Below, piece by piece: positions 31,419 through 38,731 of a stretch of 47,087 nucleotides of DNA. Positions within the stretch are counted from its first letter, which is position 1; each line of letters begins with the position of its first letter. The notes below the pieces were generated by a model, which did no database searches, was not told the DNA's origin, and was given only the letters and a program-made list of their open reading frames with translations. The translations under genes were made by a program, and so were the position numbers. The stretch lies in IMG/VR virus record IMGVR_UViG_3300046747_000203, positions 1-47,087 of that record, one strand, 5' to 3'. The DNA is from a virus.

Positions 31419-33772
31419 TGCCGACGCTAAGCGAACTCCTCGACCAGGCTTACGGGCCTGACGGCGGGAAGTCCGAGGGCACGCAAGCCTTCGAGGCCGC
31501 GACCAGCTCGACCCCGATCTCCCTTGGGCGGACCGAGCCCCTAGCGCAAGCGGCACAGTCCGACGTCAAGGGCCTCTCGAACCTGATCGGCAACCTCTCG
31601 AACCCCCGCAACATGCCGCAAACGGCGGGTGCGCTCATTCAGGCAGGCGGCACGGCCATGCTTGGGCCGGAGGCTCCAGGGGTCGGCAATGCGCTGCTCC
31701 GGATGCTGATCGGGGCGGGCACGTCGATGGTCGGCGGGTCTCTACAGAGGGGCGAAGTGACCCCGACCGGACTCATGCAGGACGCGGCTCTCGGAGCAGG
31801 CAGCGAAGGGCTCGTATCGGGTGGCGGGTGGCTGGAGCGGCAGCTCTCCGGCAAGGCCGGGCTACAGGCCGAAGCGGCTGCGGCGGAAGCCGAGGCAGCA
31901 TCCAATCTCGCGGCCACTCGGAGCAACGCCGAGCTCGCGCAGAAGGCGAAGCTCGCCGATGTCGAAGGCGCTGCTGCCGCAAAAGCAACAGCCGAGCAAA
32001 CGGCATTCGACACGGCACGGACGGGGGCTATCGAGGATCAGAAGGCCCGGCTTGCCGACGTATCGAAGGCAGCGGGAGCGGATGCTCTAGCGGGACGTGA
32101 GGCAGCGGTCTCTGACGTGGAGAGCGCCAGGGCGAAGCTCGATGATCTCCTGCTCCGGCATTCGGACCGCGCCGCTCAGCTTGCCCACGGCGACGCGCTC
32201 GAGGCCGAAGTACGGAGAGTCATCGGAGCCCCGTCTCCTCTCGAAAACCCGACGATCGAGAGCCTGAACGAAAGAGCCATGCCCGTTCGGTCCTTGGCGG
32301 AGCGAGGCGTCAGGGGCGTCTTTCGCGGCATCGGGCAGAAGTTCGAGGACCTCCTTCAGCCCTACTACCAGCTCCCCGTCTCGGGGGACTTCCGCTCCAT
32401 CGTTGATGCGGAACGCTCCACGCTCGAGGCTGGCGGACAGACCGTGACGCCGAAGATGACGAAGCTGATGGACGAGGTGGCGGGACTGAATCCACCCACC
32501 CCGCCCCCTCCGCCCTCCGGCCTGGTAGACCCGCGAGACGCGAACCGCCCTGGCCGGATGACCCAAGCCGAAATCAAAGCGCGGACAATGGGTATGCTCG
32601 GACGAGGGCAGCCAGGGACGACCGTTCAAGAAGTGGACGGGCTTCGGAGGCGGCTGACAGGCGTCGTGACGGGTGACGGATCATCGACTGATCGGCTCGT
32701 TGCGAACCGGATGATCCAAGCTCTCGATAGCCACCTCGAAGGCGTCCTTCCTCCCGAGACGCAAGCCGCGTGGACGCAGCTACGGAGCGACTGGCGAGAG
32801 GCCAACAACGTATTCTCCCCGAACTTCCGCTCCATGCTCTTCAAGGCGGACACGCCGGAGCGGGTGGCGGACGTGCTCTATGGGTCGGCGCAGGGGAAGA
32901 ATGCGGACCGGGTCCTGACGGTCCTCGGGAAGACTCCGCCCGCAGAGAAGCCGCTTCTCCGGTCTGCGTTCGCCGAGAAACTCGCACGCGGGGATGTCGT
33001 CAAGAACGTCGAGGGCCTAGACCCGCGGGTCTTCAAGGCATTCTTCAACGGGAGCGGATTCGAGAATCCGAAGGCATGGACGGACGCTCTCCGGACGAAC
33101 ATTTCCGAGAAGTTCGACATGCCGACGATCCTGTCAAATCCCGTTACGGCTGCGAAATTCAACGCCCGCATCCAGGAAGGCATGAACTCCTTCGGTGCTC
33201 GCAAGGCACAGGCAGCTATCGATGCCGCCGAGGCTCATCTCCGCTCGGTGAAAGATCCGGGTGCGGCAATCGCAGATGCGATGAAGGGCGAGCTTACGCC
33301 CCCGCAAGCCGGAGATATCGCGATGCGCGGGAAGGCTCGTCCGGACGTGAATCAGGCGGTTGCCTCGGCTCGCGCAGCCGAGCTCACGCCCCCGCAGGCG
33401 GGTGACGTTGCTACGGCAGGCATGGAGCGCCCTGACGAAGCACGAGTACGCGGCGGCATGGAAGGGATGCGAGAACCGCTCCTCGGCCAGCATTTCTCCC
33501 ACTACATCCAGCGCCACATGGCCTGGAAGGTCGGACTCTCGATGGCCGCTATCGGGATGGTGTCTCACAACCCCGCAGCCCTTGCCGTCCCGCTCGTCTA
33601 CCTGGGCGGAAGCAAGGCAATCGGCTCGGCGCTCGCCAACCCGGTGATCGGGAAGACCTGGTACAACATGCTCACGTCGAAGAACTACGAGCAGGCTGGG
33701 TTCTGGCTCGGTCGGCTTGCGGCGGGAGTCTTGTCCGAGTCGGTCCGAGAAGCCCGCCCACGCGACAAGTAG
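31418..33772 (+). CDS. Large internal virion / ejection protein
   Basis: A 784-residue protein, last of the late operon. The N-terminal 140 residues are Gly/Ala-rich with possible membrane segments; about 140-240 is a long Ala/Glu/Lys coiled-coil-like helix; then a Pro-rich spacer and a mainly helical body (ADTPERVADVLYGSAQGKN). Near the end the phrase ELTPPQAGD occurs twice with related spacing, followed by a final hydrophobic region (WKVGLSMAAIGMVSHNPAALAVPL). This layout matches the large podovirus ejection proteins. The last 88 bases overlap a convergent minus-strand gene. No lytic transglycosylase motif was seen. Confidence 0.62.
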   Translation: MPTLSELLDQAYGPDGGKSEGTQAFEAATSSTPISLGRTEPLAQAAQSDVKGLSNLIGNLSNPRNMPQTAGALIQAGGTAMLGPEAPGVGNALLRMLIGAGTSMVGGSLQRGEVTPTGLMQDAALGAGSEGLVSGGGWLERQLSGKAGLQAEAAAAEAEAASNLAATRSNAELAQKAKLADVEGAAAAKATAEQTAFDTARTGAIEDQKARLADVSKAAGADALAGREAAVSDVESARAKLDDLLLRHSDRAAQLAHGDALEAEVRRVIGAPSPLENPTIESLNERAMPVRSLAERGVRGVFRGIGQKFEDLLQPYYQLPVSGDFRSIVDAERSTLEAGGQTVTPKMTKLMDEVAGLNPPTPPPPPSGLVDPRDANRPGRMTQAEIKARTMGMLGRGQPGTTVQEVDGLRRRLTGVVTGDGSSTDRLVANRMIQALDSHLEGVLPPETQAAWTQLRSDWREANNVFSPNFRSMLFKADTPERVADVLYGSAQGKNADRVLTVLGKTPPAEKPLLRSAFAEKLARGDVVKNVEGLDPRVFKAFFNGSGFENPKAWTDALRTNISEKFDMPTILSNPVTAAKFNARIQEGMNSFGARKAQAAIDAAEAHLRSVKDPGAAIADAMKGELTPPQAGDIAMRGKARPDVNQAVASARAAELTPPQAGDVATAGMERPDEARVRGGMEGMREPLLGQHFSHYIQRHMAWKVGLSMAAIGMVSHNPAALAVPLVYLGGSKAIGSALANPVIGKTWYNMLTSKNYEQAGFWLGRLAAGVLSESVREARPRDK

Positions 33773-33960
33773 TCGCTGTCCCCGAGTAGCGTCTTAGCGA
33801 TATCAGCGAGGTCCCAGGCGAGTATCCTGGTACTCTCCTTCTGCGTCAGCTCCCCTTCCTCGACGCGCCTCAAGTGAGCGGACTCGGCTTTGGCCGCCGC
33901 TAGCCGCAGCCGCGCCTTCGTCTGAGAGCTCACGAACTCGATCACCTTCACCGTCGTCAT
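33685..33960 (-). CDS. Helical early protein, convergent overlap with late operon
   Basis: A 91-residue protein with two charged helices (KARLRLAAAKAESAHLRRVE and EGELTQKESTRILAWDLADI). It is the last gene of the minus-strand series and its 3' end runs 88 bases into the end of the plus-strand ejection gene. ATG 33960 has only a weak ribosome-binding site, and the frame overlaps the next minus gene in another frame. No family recognised. Confidence 0.5.
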   Translation of the reverse strand: MTTVKVIEFVSSQTKARLRLAAAKAESAHLRRVEEGELTQKESTRILAWDLADIAKTLLGDSDYLSRGRASRTDSDKTPAASRPSQNPACS

Positions 33961-34069
33961 CTTGCGTGGTGAAGGCCCCAGAAGCTACCTCTGAGGCCCC
34001 GAGAACGAAGCCGAGTCCGACTCCGAGGAAGACTCCGATCATGAAGAAAGTCATGATGTAGCGCCTCAT
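33803..34069 (-). CDS. Small membrane protein (overlapping frame)
   Basis: An 88-residue frame whose first 25 residues form a good membrane span (IMTFFMIGVFLGVGLGFVLGA). After about residue 37 it overlaps the helical gene at 33960 in another frame and its sequence becomes Arg/Gly/Glu-rich shadow-like. The N-terminal part is likely real; the C-terminal part may be incidental, or a frameshift may join the span to the helical protein. Confidence 0.4.
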   Translation of the reverse strand: MRRYIMTFFMIGVFLGVGLGFVLGASEVASGAFTTQDDDGEGDRVRELSDEGAAAASGGQSRVRSLEARRGRGADAEGEYQDTRLGPR

Positions 34070-34076
34070 TGCTTTC

Positions 34077-34214
34077 TCACGGGTGGCCCCCGGCCCAGTT
34101 CACGAGCGGGCCAACGACGTGGTTCATCCACCAGAGGAAGGCAACAAAGAGAGCAGGGCCGACGATGAAGATGGCTATGACCGCCATTGCGAACCCAATC
34201 AAGATTTCCTTCAT
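34077..34214 (-). CDS. 45-residue single-span membrane protein
   Basis: MKEILIGFAMAVIAIFIVGPALFVAFLWW form one long or two short spans, followed by a short polar end. The start is fixed by AAGGAAGGA upstream and a 4-base ATGA overlap with the preceding gene. Likely acts at the inner membrane; role unknown. Confidence 0.6.
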   Translation of the reverse strand: MKEILIGFAMAVIAIFIVGPALFVAFLWWMNHVVGPLVNWAGGHP

Positions 34215-34384
34215 CACGAGTCCTTCCTTGGCGCGAGCTTCAAGATGCGCGCCTCGATGCCGTTCATCCTGACTCCGTGGACGTCGTGGAGGAGCTTGTA
34301 GAGGAGGAGCAGGATGCGTTCCTCCGATTGGAGCACCTCCGCGACTTTGTTCTGCTGCGCGAGTTCTGCTTCCTGATCGATCAT
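34214..34384 (-). CDS. 56-residue coiled-coil protein
   Basis: A small helical protein (MIDQEAELAQQNKVAEVLQS followed by EERILLLLYKLLHDVHGV) with basic C-terminus. Its TGA overlaps the next ATG by 4 bases, and it lies 3 bases after the preceding stop. No family recognised. Confidence 0.55.
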   Translation of the reverse strand: MIDQEAELAQQNKVAEVLQSEERILLLLYKLLHDVHGVRMNGIEARILKLAPRKDS

Positions 34385-34387
34385 GAC

Positions 34388-34618
34388 TTACCCCCCCGCC
34401 CGCGTTGACGAGCACGCGCTTTCGATGATCGCCCCGACTGCTCCGGCGATACCAACGAGGCCGTGATCCTCGGCGAGGTACTCCGCAACCTGCTTCGCCA
34501 CGCGCTTGACGTCCTCCTCGGAGAGCAGCCTACGGGACCTGTGCTCACACTCCGCACGTAGCCGGATGTTCTCCTCAAGGGCCACGATCAGCGCGTCCTT
34601 CGCGTCAGCCTTGGTCAT
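34388..34618 (-). CDS. Small helical protein
   Basis: A 76-residue protein with a heptad-like charged helix (EENIRLRAECEHRSRRLLSE) and a hydrophobic Gly/Ala segment near the end (LVGIAGAVGAIIESA). The start at ATG 34618 is chosen because it overlaps the upstream TGA (ATGA). No family recognised. Confidence 0.55.
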   Translation of the reverse strand: MTKADAKDALIVALEENIRLRAECEHRSRRLLSEEDVKRVAKQVAEYLAEDHGLVGIAGAVGAIIESACSSTRAGG

Positions 34619-34923
34619 GACGGCTCCCACTCGACGACCCTCCGGCGCGTTATCCCCCGCAGGTTACGTCGCGGAGTCTCGACGAGTCCCTCGAGCGCCC
34701 GTCTCCGAACCGCACTCGCATCGAGTCCCAAGTAGTCACAGGCTTCGTTGAAATTGATGTCTCCGACGAATCCGTTCTCGATCCAGCGCCGGGCATTCTT
34801 CTGGATCGACCCCTCCGGGAGCCCGAGGTCGTGGATCGCCCCCCCGAGGACGGCCTCGAATAGCTCCCTCACTCCCCTGTGCTGATCGAATGCGTTTCCC
34901 TGCTCCGGAAGGAGACAGTTCAC
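34615..34923 (-). CDS. Phage protein with WI-DGIDGFxxxCxxLGLD-type helix motif
   Basis: A 102-residue protein. ARRWIENGFVGDINFNEACD followed by YLGLDASAVRRRALEGL matches a pattern seen in many small phage proteins (W-x-S...F-FxxCexLGLD-xxvRrrL), probably a helix-turn-helix-like fold; the function of that group is not known. GTG 34923 is chosen for its GTGA overlap with the nuclease gene upstream; the same frame is open further. Confidence 0.6.
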   Translation of the reverse strand: MNCLLPEQGNAFDQHRGVRELFEAVLGGAIHDLGLPEGSIQKNARRWIENGFVGDINFNEACDYLGLDASAVRRRALEGLVETPRRNLRGITRRRVVEWEPS

Positions 34924-35270
34924 CTCGTAGAGCTCTGAGGGAACGATTGCCCCAAACTCTTCAAAACTCGAATAACCTGCTGCGCTGCCTCCCCCGACCG
35001 GATTTGCTCCGGCACGTAAGTGAGCACCCACCAACCCTCCTCTACCGCCAAGTTCCGCTTGACTGCGTCTGAAATATGACCCGCCCCCCTTGTGTGCCGA
35101 CCCGCGACCCAGACTCCGCCGTCCACTTCGACGGCGAGCTTCTGAGCCGGGAACGCTAGATCGAACCTGAATTTACGTACCGGATGAAATCTGTGTTCGT
35201 GAATGGGCTCCGGTGCCCCGAGTACTTTCAGATGGAACGCCAGCATCTCGTGTGGATTGGAGCGCTTCAT
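34920..35270 (-). CDS. Vsr/DUF559-like endonuclease (PD-(D/E)XK fold)
   Basis: A 116-residue nuclease-like protein. FRFDLAFPAQKLAVEVDGGVW holds the first Asp and the ExD/E-V-D active-site pair of a PD-(D/E)XK fold; GRHTRGAGHISDAVKRNLAV followed by GWWVL is the usual second half, as in Vsr mismatch endonucleases and phage relatives. It may trim or nick DNA during phage recombination or host DNA breakdown. Both ends use 4-base overlaps with neighbours. Confidence 0.78.
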   Translation of the reverse strand: MKRSNPHEMLAFHLKVLGAPEPIHEHRFHPVRKFRFDLAFPAQKLAVEVDGGVWVAGRHTRGAGHISDAVKRNLAVEEGWWVLTYVPEQIRSGEAAQQVIRVLKSLGQSFPQSSTR

Positions 35271-35431
35271 CCCCGCTCTTCCGGCACGGCCGAGTCTATG
35301 ACCGCCTCGTCGATCAGCCCCCTGACTTCCTCAATCTGGTCATCGATCTCGAGGATCTTATCGTAGAGGACTCCGATCCGGTCTCGGAGCGAGTCCACGG
35401 CGGTCTTCAGCTTCTCGACGGTCGCCCTCAC
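35267..35431 (-). CDS. 54-residue coiled-coil protein
   Basis: An almost purely helical heptad protein (VEKLKTAVDSLRDRIGVLYD followed by KILEIDDQIEEVRGL). GTG 35431 overlaps the upstream TGA and its own TGA overlaps the nuclease ATG, so its translation is coupled on both sides. Probably an oligomerisation partner of a neighbour. Confidence 0.58.
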   Translation of the reverse strand: MRATVEKLKTAVDSLRDRIGVLYDKILEIDDQIEEVRGLIDEAVIDSAVPEERG

Positions 35432-35646
35432 TGGAACACCACGCCCGTGATCGCCCAGAGGAGCATGACCGCAACGAAGGCCAGGACTGCGACGTAGACA
35501 CAGATCTCTGCTCCGTCGAGGGGCTGGTAGCCCTTGAGCGGCGGCGGGAGCGTGAAGCTACGAGGTGCGACTAGCTCCTTGTATCCGCGCTCTCCTTGGG
35601 TCCTGAGAAACCCTATCTCCGGCGCTCGCAGCTTTTGCTCTTCCAT
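35428..35646 (-). CDS. Small membrane protein
   Basis: A 72-residue protein with a polar N-terminal half and a C-terminal span (ICVYVAVLAFVAVMLLWAITG). ATG 35646 lies inside the preceding gene (89-base overlap). Topology would place the soluble half in the cytoplasm. No family recognised. Confidence 0.55.
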   Translation of the reverse strand: MEEQKLRAPEIGFLRTQGERGYKELVAPRSFTLPPPLKGYQPLDGAEICVYVAVLAFVAVMLLWAITGVVFQ

Positions 35647-35812
35647 CTTCCTTCCCCTTCTCCATGAGTGTGATGAGTTCTCGGACGAGCCGTTTGGCTC
35701 TTTCCCTGTATCGGACTGGGCAATTTATGTAGTGATCGACCATGTCGAAGCGGTCGCACCCGACGCAAGCGAAGTGTTTCATGACGAGGGCTTCGAGGGC
35801 TTCCGGTTTCAC
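35558..35812 (-). CDS. Putative zinc-binding protein
   Basis: An 84-residue protein. CVGCDRFDMVDHYINC offers three Cys and a His for a metal site, followed by a basic helix (RYRERAKRLVRELITLMEKG). GTG 35812 overlaps the upstream TGA (GTGA). The last ~30 residues overlap the following gene and are less convincing. Confidence 0.55.
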   Translation of the reverse strand: MKPEALEALVMKHFACVGCDRFDMVDHYINCPVRYRERAKRLVRELITLMEKGKEDGRAKAASAGDRVSQDPRRARIQGASRTS

Positions 35813-36156
35813 TTGCGGCCGTCCTTCTCGGTGAGGAACTCCTCGCATCGATCGGTGATGTCGCTGATGTCGATCAGCGCCTTACGCAGCGCATCCCGCT
35901 CGGCTTCGAGCGCTTCCTTCTCCTGCTGCCAGCGGATCTCCGCGCACGGGTGGCCTTGGAGCTTGTCGAATAGCTCGGCGCGCTCGCGCTGGTAGTGGTT
36001 GGAGCGGTCCCGCCACTGCTCCACCTCGGCTTCGAGCTTCGAGAGCGCTGACGCCATCTCGCTCGCAAGGTACGAAGCGGCTTCGTCGCCCCAGCCGCCA
36101 CAGAACTCGACCATTCGCTTGATGAAGTCTGCTGCCGTGAACGTCGGCGTGCTCAT
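35809..36156 (-). CDS. Helical protein of unknown function
   Basis: A 115-residue protein. FTAADFIKRMVEFCGGWGDE is followed by a long coiled-coil-like helix (SALSKLEAEVEQWRDRSNHY, then QRERAELFDKLQGH). ATG 36156 is fixed by ATGA overlap. It resembles small phage accessory proteins; no function known. Confidence 0.6.
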   Translation of the reverse strand: MSTPTFTAADFIKRMVEFCGGWGDEAASYLASEMASALSKLEAEVEQWRDRSNHYQRERAELFDKLQGHPCAEIRWQQEKEALEAERDALRKALIDISDITDRCEEFLTEKDGRK

Positions 36157-36392
36157 TTCGGCTCCTTCTCGTCGGCGGCGAGGGCGCGGATGTTCGAGCC
36201 GAGGGCCTGTTGCGCGGCTGGATTGGCGAAGACGGCCCAGTAGCCGCTCTCTTCGGCCATCTTCGCGCACTCCACGACGACCGCCTTGGCGACGCGAAGG
36301 CAGAGCACACGAGAAAAGGCGTAATCGTGGCCGGTTGCGAAGGCGCGTTCTTGGGAGTCGTAAACACGCTCGATTATCTCGTTGATGGTCAT
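36153..36392 (-). CDS. Protein of unknown function
   Basis: A 79-residue mostly helical protein (NEIIERVYDSQERAFATGHD, VLCLRVAKAVVVECAKMAEE). Both ends use ATGA overlaps. No family recognised. Confidence 0.58.
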   Translation of the reverse strand: MTINEIIERVYDSQERAFATGHDYAFSRVLCLRVAKAVVVECAKMAEESGYWAVFANPAAQQALGSNIRALAADEKEPK

Positions 36393-36541
36393 TTCGGGCC
36401 TCCGAGACGGCGAGCGCCAATCGCCACTTTTATGGCCTCGCTTGCGGAAAAGGGAAGCGATATCATTAACTTAATCGCGCGCGCGAGTTCCTCGTAGAGA
36501 GAGCCGTAGGCGCAACCCGCGCAGTCGTGCGGATGCGTCAC
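36389..36541 (-). CDS. 50-residue Cys-containing protein
   Basis: GTG 36541 overlaps the upstream TGA and its own TGA overlaps the next ATG. MTHPHDCAGCAYGSLYEELA has a CxxC with nearby His residues, a possible metal site, followed by one helix. Function unknown. Confidence 0.55.
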   Translation of the reverse strand: MTHPHDCAGCAYGSLYEELARAIKLMISLPFSASEAIKVAIGARRLGGPK

Positions 36542-36822
36542 GCCTTCCCCTTCGGGTCGAGCTTCCAGACCCGGAGCACCCGCGCTCCGCCCTCGAAGAC
36601 AGTCCGCGTCGCATAGCGCTCCCGGTGAGTCCGGTGCCGATAGGTCAGATTCGCCCGCACCCGGTCCGCATCGAGGGGAGACTTCATCGGCACGTCCACC
36701 GAGTCACCCGGCACCATCAACGCGAACGGATAGACCAGGCGAGAGCCGTTCCCTCCGGTCGGCGGAGGCGGAACCCCGCGACTGATCTTGAATCTACCTA
36801 ACTCTGTCCTCACCTTGCCCAT
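36538..36822 (-). CDS. Basic protein of unknown function
   Basis: A 94-residue basic protein (Arg, Pro, Val). The C-terminal half is beta-like with many Arg (LTYRHRTHRERYATRTVFEG). ATG 36822 follows a strong purine-rich site (GAGAAGGAGAGGGAGAC). Possibly nucleic-acid binding. Confidence 0.58.
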   Translation of the reverse strand: MGKVRTELGRFKISRGVPPPPTGGNGSRLVYPFALMVPGDSVDVPMKSPLDADRVRANLTYRHRTHRERYATRTVFEGGARVLRVWKLDPKGKA

Positions 36823-36882
36823 GTCTCCCTCTCCTTCTCCACTCCCCCCTATCCCAACCCACACTCGCATGTCAAGCGATAC

Positions 36883-37320
36883 CTACTTAGCGTCCACTTT
36901 CAGGTTCTTGACCGGCGATACCTTCGCCTTGGCGAGCCCTTCGAGAATCCCCCGGATCGACACGAGCCCCTCCGCGGCTTCCTCATCCGTCCTTCCGAAT
37001 GTCTTCGGGAGTGGCGCGTAGTCCCGCTGCGCGTGACTAGGGGGAGGTTTCTGGGTCAGGTCCACCAGGTATGCCTTCCAGCGCTCGGCGGGGCCGTAGA
37101 AGGTCTGGGCCATGAGTACATACTCGGTGCCTTCCTTGCCGGCTCTCCGGACGTAGGAGGCGTAGTTCTTGGTTGCGGTTAAGAGATCGAGAATCGTCGC
37201 CCCCTCGGTGAGGCGGGCGAGCCATTTTTGAAATGCGGGTTTTTTGGGATTGTCAGGTCTCTTCGGATACAGGGACCAGGCTTCTTCGAACGTTTGTGAA
37301 TACTCGAGTTTCTTCGTCAC
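36883..37320 (-). CDS. Replication-organiser-like protein
   Basis: A 145-residue protein. FEEAWSLYPKRPDNPKKPAF, then KWLARLTEG, LTATKNYASYVR and GTEYVLMAQTFYGPAERW match the C-terminal domain found in many phage replication initiator or helicase-loader proteins (F--W--YP-r-x-K--A---w--r---G, then GT-YV--a-tF). That domain alone is present, so a separate N-terminal half may be lost or on the preceding gene. It should recruit host replication enzymes to phage DNA. Confidence 0.62.
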   Translation of the reverse strand: MTKKLEYSQTFEEAWSLYPKRPDNPKKPAFQKWLARLTEGATILDLLTATKNYASYVRRAGKEGTEYVLMAQTFYGPAERWKAYLVDLTQKPPPSHAQRDYAPLPKTFGRTDEEAAEGLVSIRGILEGLAKAKVSPVKNLKVDAK

Positions 37321-37383
37321 GATCTTCCTCCCCAGGAAGTAGGCTCATTCCGTGCACAACCAGCCGTGACCAAAGACGTTGGG

Positions 37384-37647
37384 TTATCCTATTCGGGCCT
37401 CCTTCTGTTGCCACTGCTCACGCAGCAGCTTACGCCAGCCTTTCGGGGGCGGCCATGCTACGCCCCAGACTGCTAGCTGCGCGCGAGTCCATCCGCCTCG
37501 TGGCGTCATCGCCGCCTGCACGTCGTCGGGGCTGGGCGTTTTGATTTGTTCGATTTCCACAACAGCGGTTACTTCTTTTTTTTCTTTCTTCTCTTCTTCT
37601 TTGTTCGCACCCTTCGGGTGCTCTGAGCGTTTGGTAGTTCGGAACAA
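37384..37647 (-). CDS. Lys/Glu-rich protein with GGWTRAQLAVWGV motif
   Basis: An 87-residue protein starting at TTG 37647. The N-terminal third is Lys/Glu-rich (KEEEKKEKKEV) and coded by a purine tract with a run of eight A. The C-terminal half, RGGWTRAQLAVWGVAWPPPK, is Trp/Pro-rich and of a kind I associate with small phage proteins near replication genes. It lies upstream of the replication-organiser-like gene. Start choice is uncertain because no ATG is available. Confidence 0.5.
   Translation of the reverse strand: MFRTTKRSEHPKGANKEEEKKEKKEVTAVVEIEQIKTPSPDDVQAAMTPRGGWTRAQLAVWGVAWPPPKGWRKLLREQWQQKEARIG
37607..37621. repeat. GCACCC-TTC-GGGTGC inverted repeat
   Basis: Perfect 6-bp inverted repeat with a 3-base loop near the 5' end of the Lys/Glu-rich gene. 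As RNA it would form a small hairpin a few codons after the TTG start and could slow initiation. Confidence 0.45.
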
Positions 37648-37963
37648 GCCCCCCTACCCCCCGTAAAACGGAGGTTAGGAGGGGCATTCTGTCCCGCACC
37701 TTTCGGTATGCCCTAGAGGCCTGGCAGCACGAGACCCGCTCTGCACTGACATCGCGAGCGGCAGGAAGAAATCCACGTGGGAAGCAGCCACGTCCGACCG
37801 CCCATCTTCCCCCCGGCTGACGCCGGAAACCCAGGGCTCAAATTAGGTCGGCTAGAAAATCGCTGGTTGACTAGGCTTCTCGCCTGGCGGTAGTCTACCG
37901 TTAGTTGAGGCACACTCAACAATTACTCTTCTGGAGACGGGGGAGTCAAGAAAAGGTTGGTCC
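37648..37963. other. 316-bp non-coding control region in the early genes
   Basis: No convincing gene. It holds two adjacent palindromes (37888-37920) over a candidate minus-strand promoter, a terminator-like hairpin (37951-37980) at its right edge and a GC-rich stretch with a C6 tract near 37650. It separates the upstream nuclease/regulator genes from the replication genes on the minus strand. It could be an early promoter region or part of a replication origin; repeats typical of an origin (iterons) were not seen. Confidence 0.5.
37888..37920 (-). promoter_or_regulatory. Paired palindromes over a candidate promoter
   Basis: CGGTAG-T-CTACCG (37888-37900) and GTTGAG-GCACA-CTCAAC (37904-37920) are perfect inverted repeats. 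On the minus strand TTGAGT (37914-37919) and TAGACT (37892-37897), 16 bases apart, can be read as -35 and -10 boxes, each lying within one palindrome. This looks like a repressible promoter for the replication genes downstream. Confidence 0.5.
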
Positions 37964-37980
37964 TCACGGATTAACCTTTT
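37951..37980. terminator. Hairpin terminator after zinc-ribbon gene
   Basis: AAAAGGTT at 37951-37958 pairs with AACCTTTT at 37973-37980; on the plus strand two G-T wobbles and TCC/GGA extend the stem to 13 pairs. The minus-strand copy also has a TTTTCTT tail and contains the TGA of the zinc-ribbon gene. It can stop minus-strand transcripts and also has a T7 run on the plus strand. Confidence 0.6.
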
Positions 37981-38233
37981 TTTGTGTCCGCCTGAACAGA
38001 TCGCCCAAGTCCCAATTCCACCACGAAGGATTCTCTTCTTCGCGGTCCAGGTATTCGGTGCGGTCGCGAGACTCCATGCTGTAGGTACAGGCTCCGCAGC
38101 GCGGGCATCGGAAGTCCAGGGTTGCCGTCTGGTGGCAGTACTTGACGTTCGACACGGCGTCGTGTTGGCAGAATCGGCAGATGCGAGAGGCGGGAACCTT
38201 CTCGGGGTCGAACCGCGGCCACGGGCGGTCCAT
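37964..38233 (-). CDS. Zinc-ribbon protein
   Basis: An 89-residue protein with two metal-binding knuckles: CRFCQHDAVSNVKYCHQ and CPRCGACTY. The Cys spacing fits a zinc ribbon, a fold common in nucleic-acid binders. ATG 38233 shares bases with the upstream TAA (TAATG). Its stop lies within a terminator-like hairpin. Confidence 0.65.
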   Translation of the reverse strand: MDRPWPRFDPEKVPASRICRFCQHDAVSNVKYCHQTATLDFRCPRCGACTYSMESRDRTEYLDREEENPSWWNWDLGDLFRRTQKKVNP

Positions 38234-38583
38234 TACTTCGCCCTCCAAGTAATCGCTCGCCGGTCGTGCCACTTGCTCGTGCGTGGCTCTCCTCGCACGA
38301 CTAGCCCCTTCCGTTCAAGCTCGATGAGTCTCCGGTGCGCCACGCCGTCCAGGATGAACCGGCTGTCGAGCTCGCGGGCGGTGGAGCCGGGATTCTGGCG
38401 GAGGAGATCGAGCACGAGATCCTGTAGCTTGCCGAGCCTCCCCGCCCTGCGGAGGTGCGCCTCGGCTTCGTGGCTGGTTACGGGGTCGGAGTTACGGCTG
38501 CTGGGGATTGTCGGGTCCGTCCATATGTCGAGCGAAGCCTTGGCCCCGCCTATGAAAGAAAACGGCACTTGCTTAGTCATCAT
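38233..38583 (-). CDS. Winged-helix DNA-binding protein
   Basis: A 116-residue protein. DPVTSHEAEAHLRRAGRLGK starts a segment familiar from phage regulators (DP-TS-eAA), followed by a winged helix: LQDLVLDLLRQNPGSTAREL, DGVAHRRLIELERKGLVVRG and a wing ending AITWR. It probably binds early phage promoters; the paired palindromes at 37888-37920 are a near candidate. Two ATG codons stand in tandem at 38583 and 38580; AAGGAGAAGGA precedes them. Confidence 0.72.
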   Translation of the reverse strand: MMTKQVPFSFIGGAKASLDIWTDPTIPSSRNSDPVTSHEAEAHLRRAGRLGKLQDLVLDLLRQNPGSTARELDSRFILDGVAHRRLIELERKGLVVRGEPRTSKWHDRRAITWRAK

Positions 38584-38731
38584 TCCTTCTCCTTTTTCCT
38601 CTGTTCCTCGAGCCTCGTGAGCGGGGAATCCTGGCGTAGCCCTGCTTTTTCAATTCCTCGGCCCTCCCCTCCCAAGTCGGATCGATGAGCCGATAGATCG
38701 TCTTTCCGTACAGGTCGAGTTGCTTGGTCAT
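38573..38731 (-). CDS. 52-residue basic protein
   Basis: MTKQLDLYGKTIYRLIDPTW followed by a basic Arg/Lys-rich end. ATG 38731 has a strong AAGGAGAAGGA site and overlaps the upstream TGA (ATGA). The 3' end overlaps the winged-helix start by 11 bases. Function unknown. Confidence 0.58.
   Translation of the reverse strand: MTKQLDLYGKTIYRLIDPTWEGRAEELKKQGYARIPRSRGSRNRGKRRRNDD

Noticed and set aside
37713-37922. 69-codon minus-strand frame in the early control region
   Set aside because: Low-complexity Ser/Arg/Pro composition, no ribosome-binding site, and it covers the palindromes; treated as non-coding.
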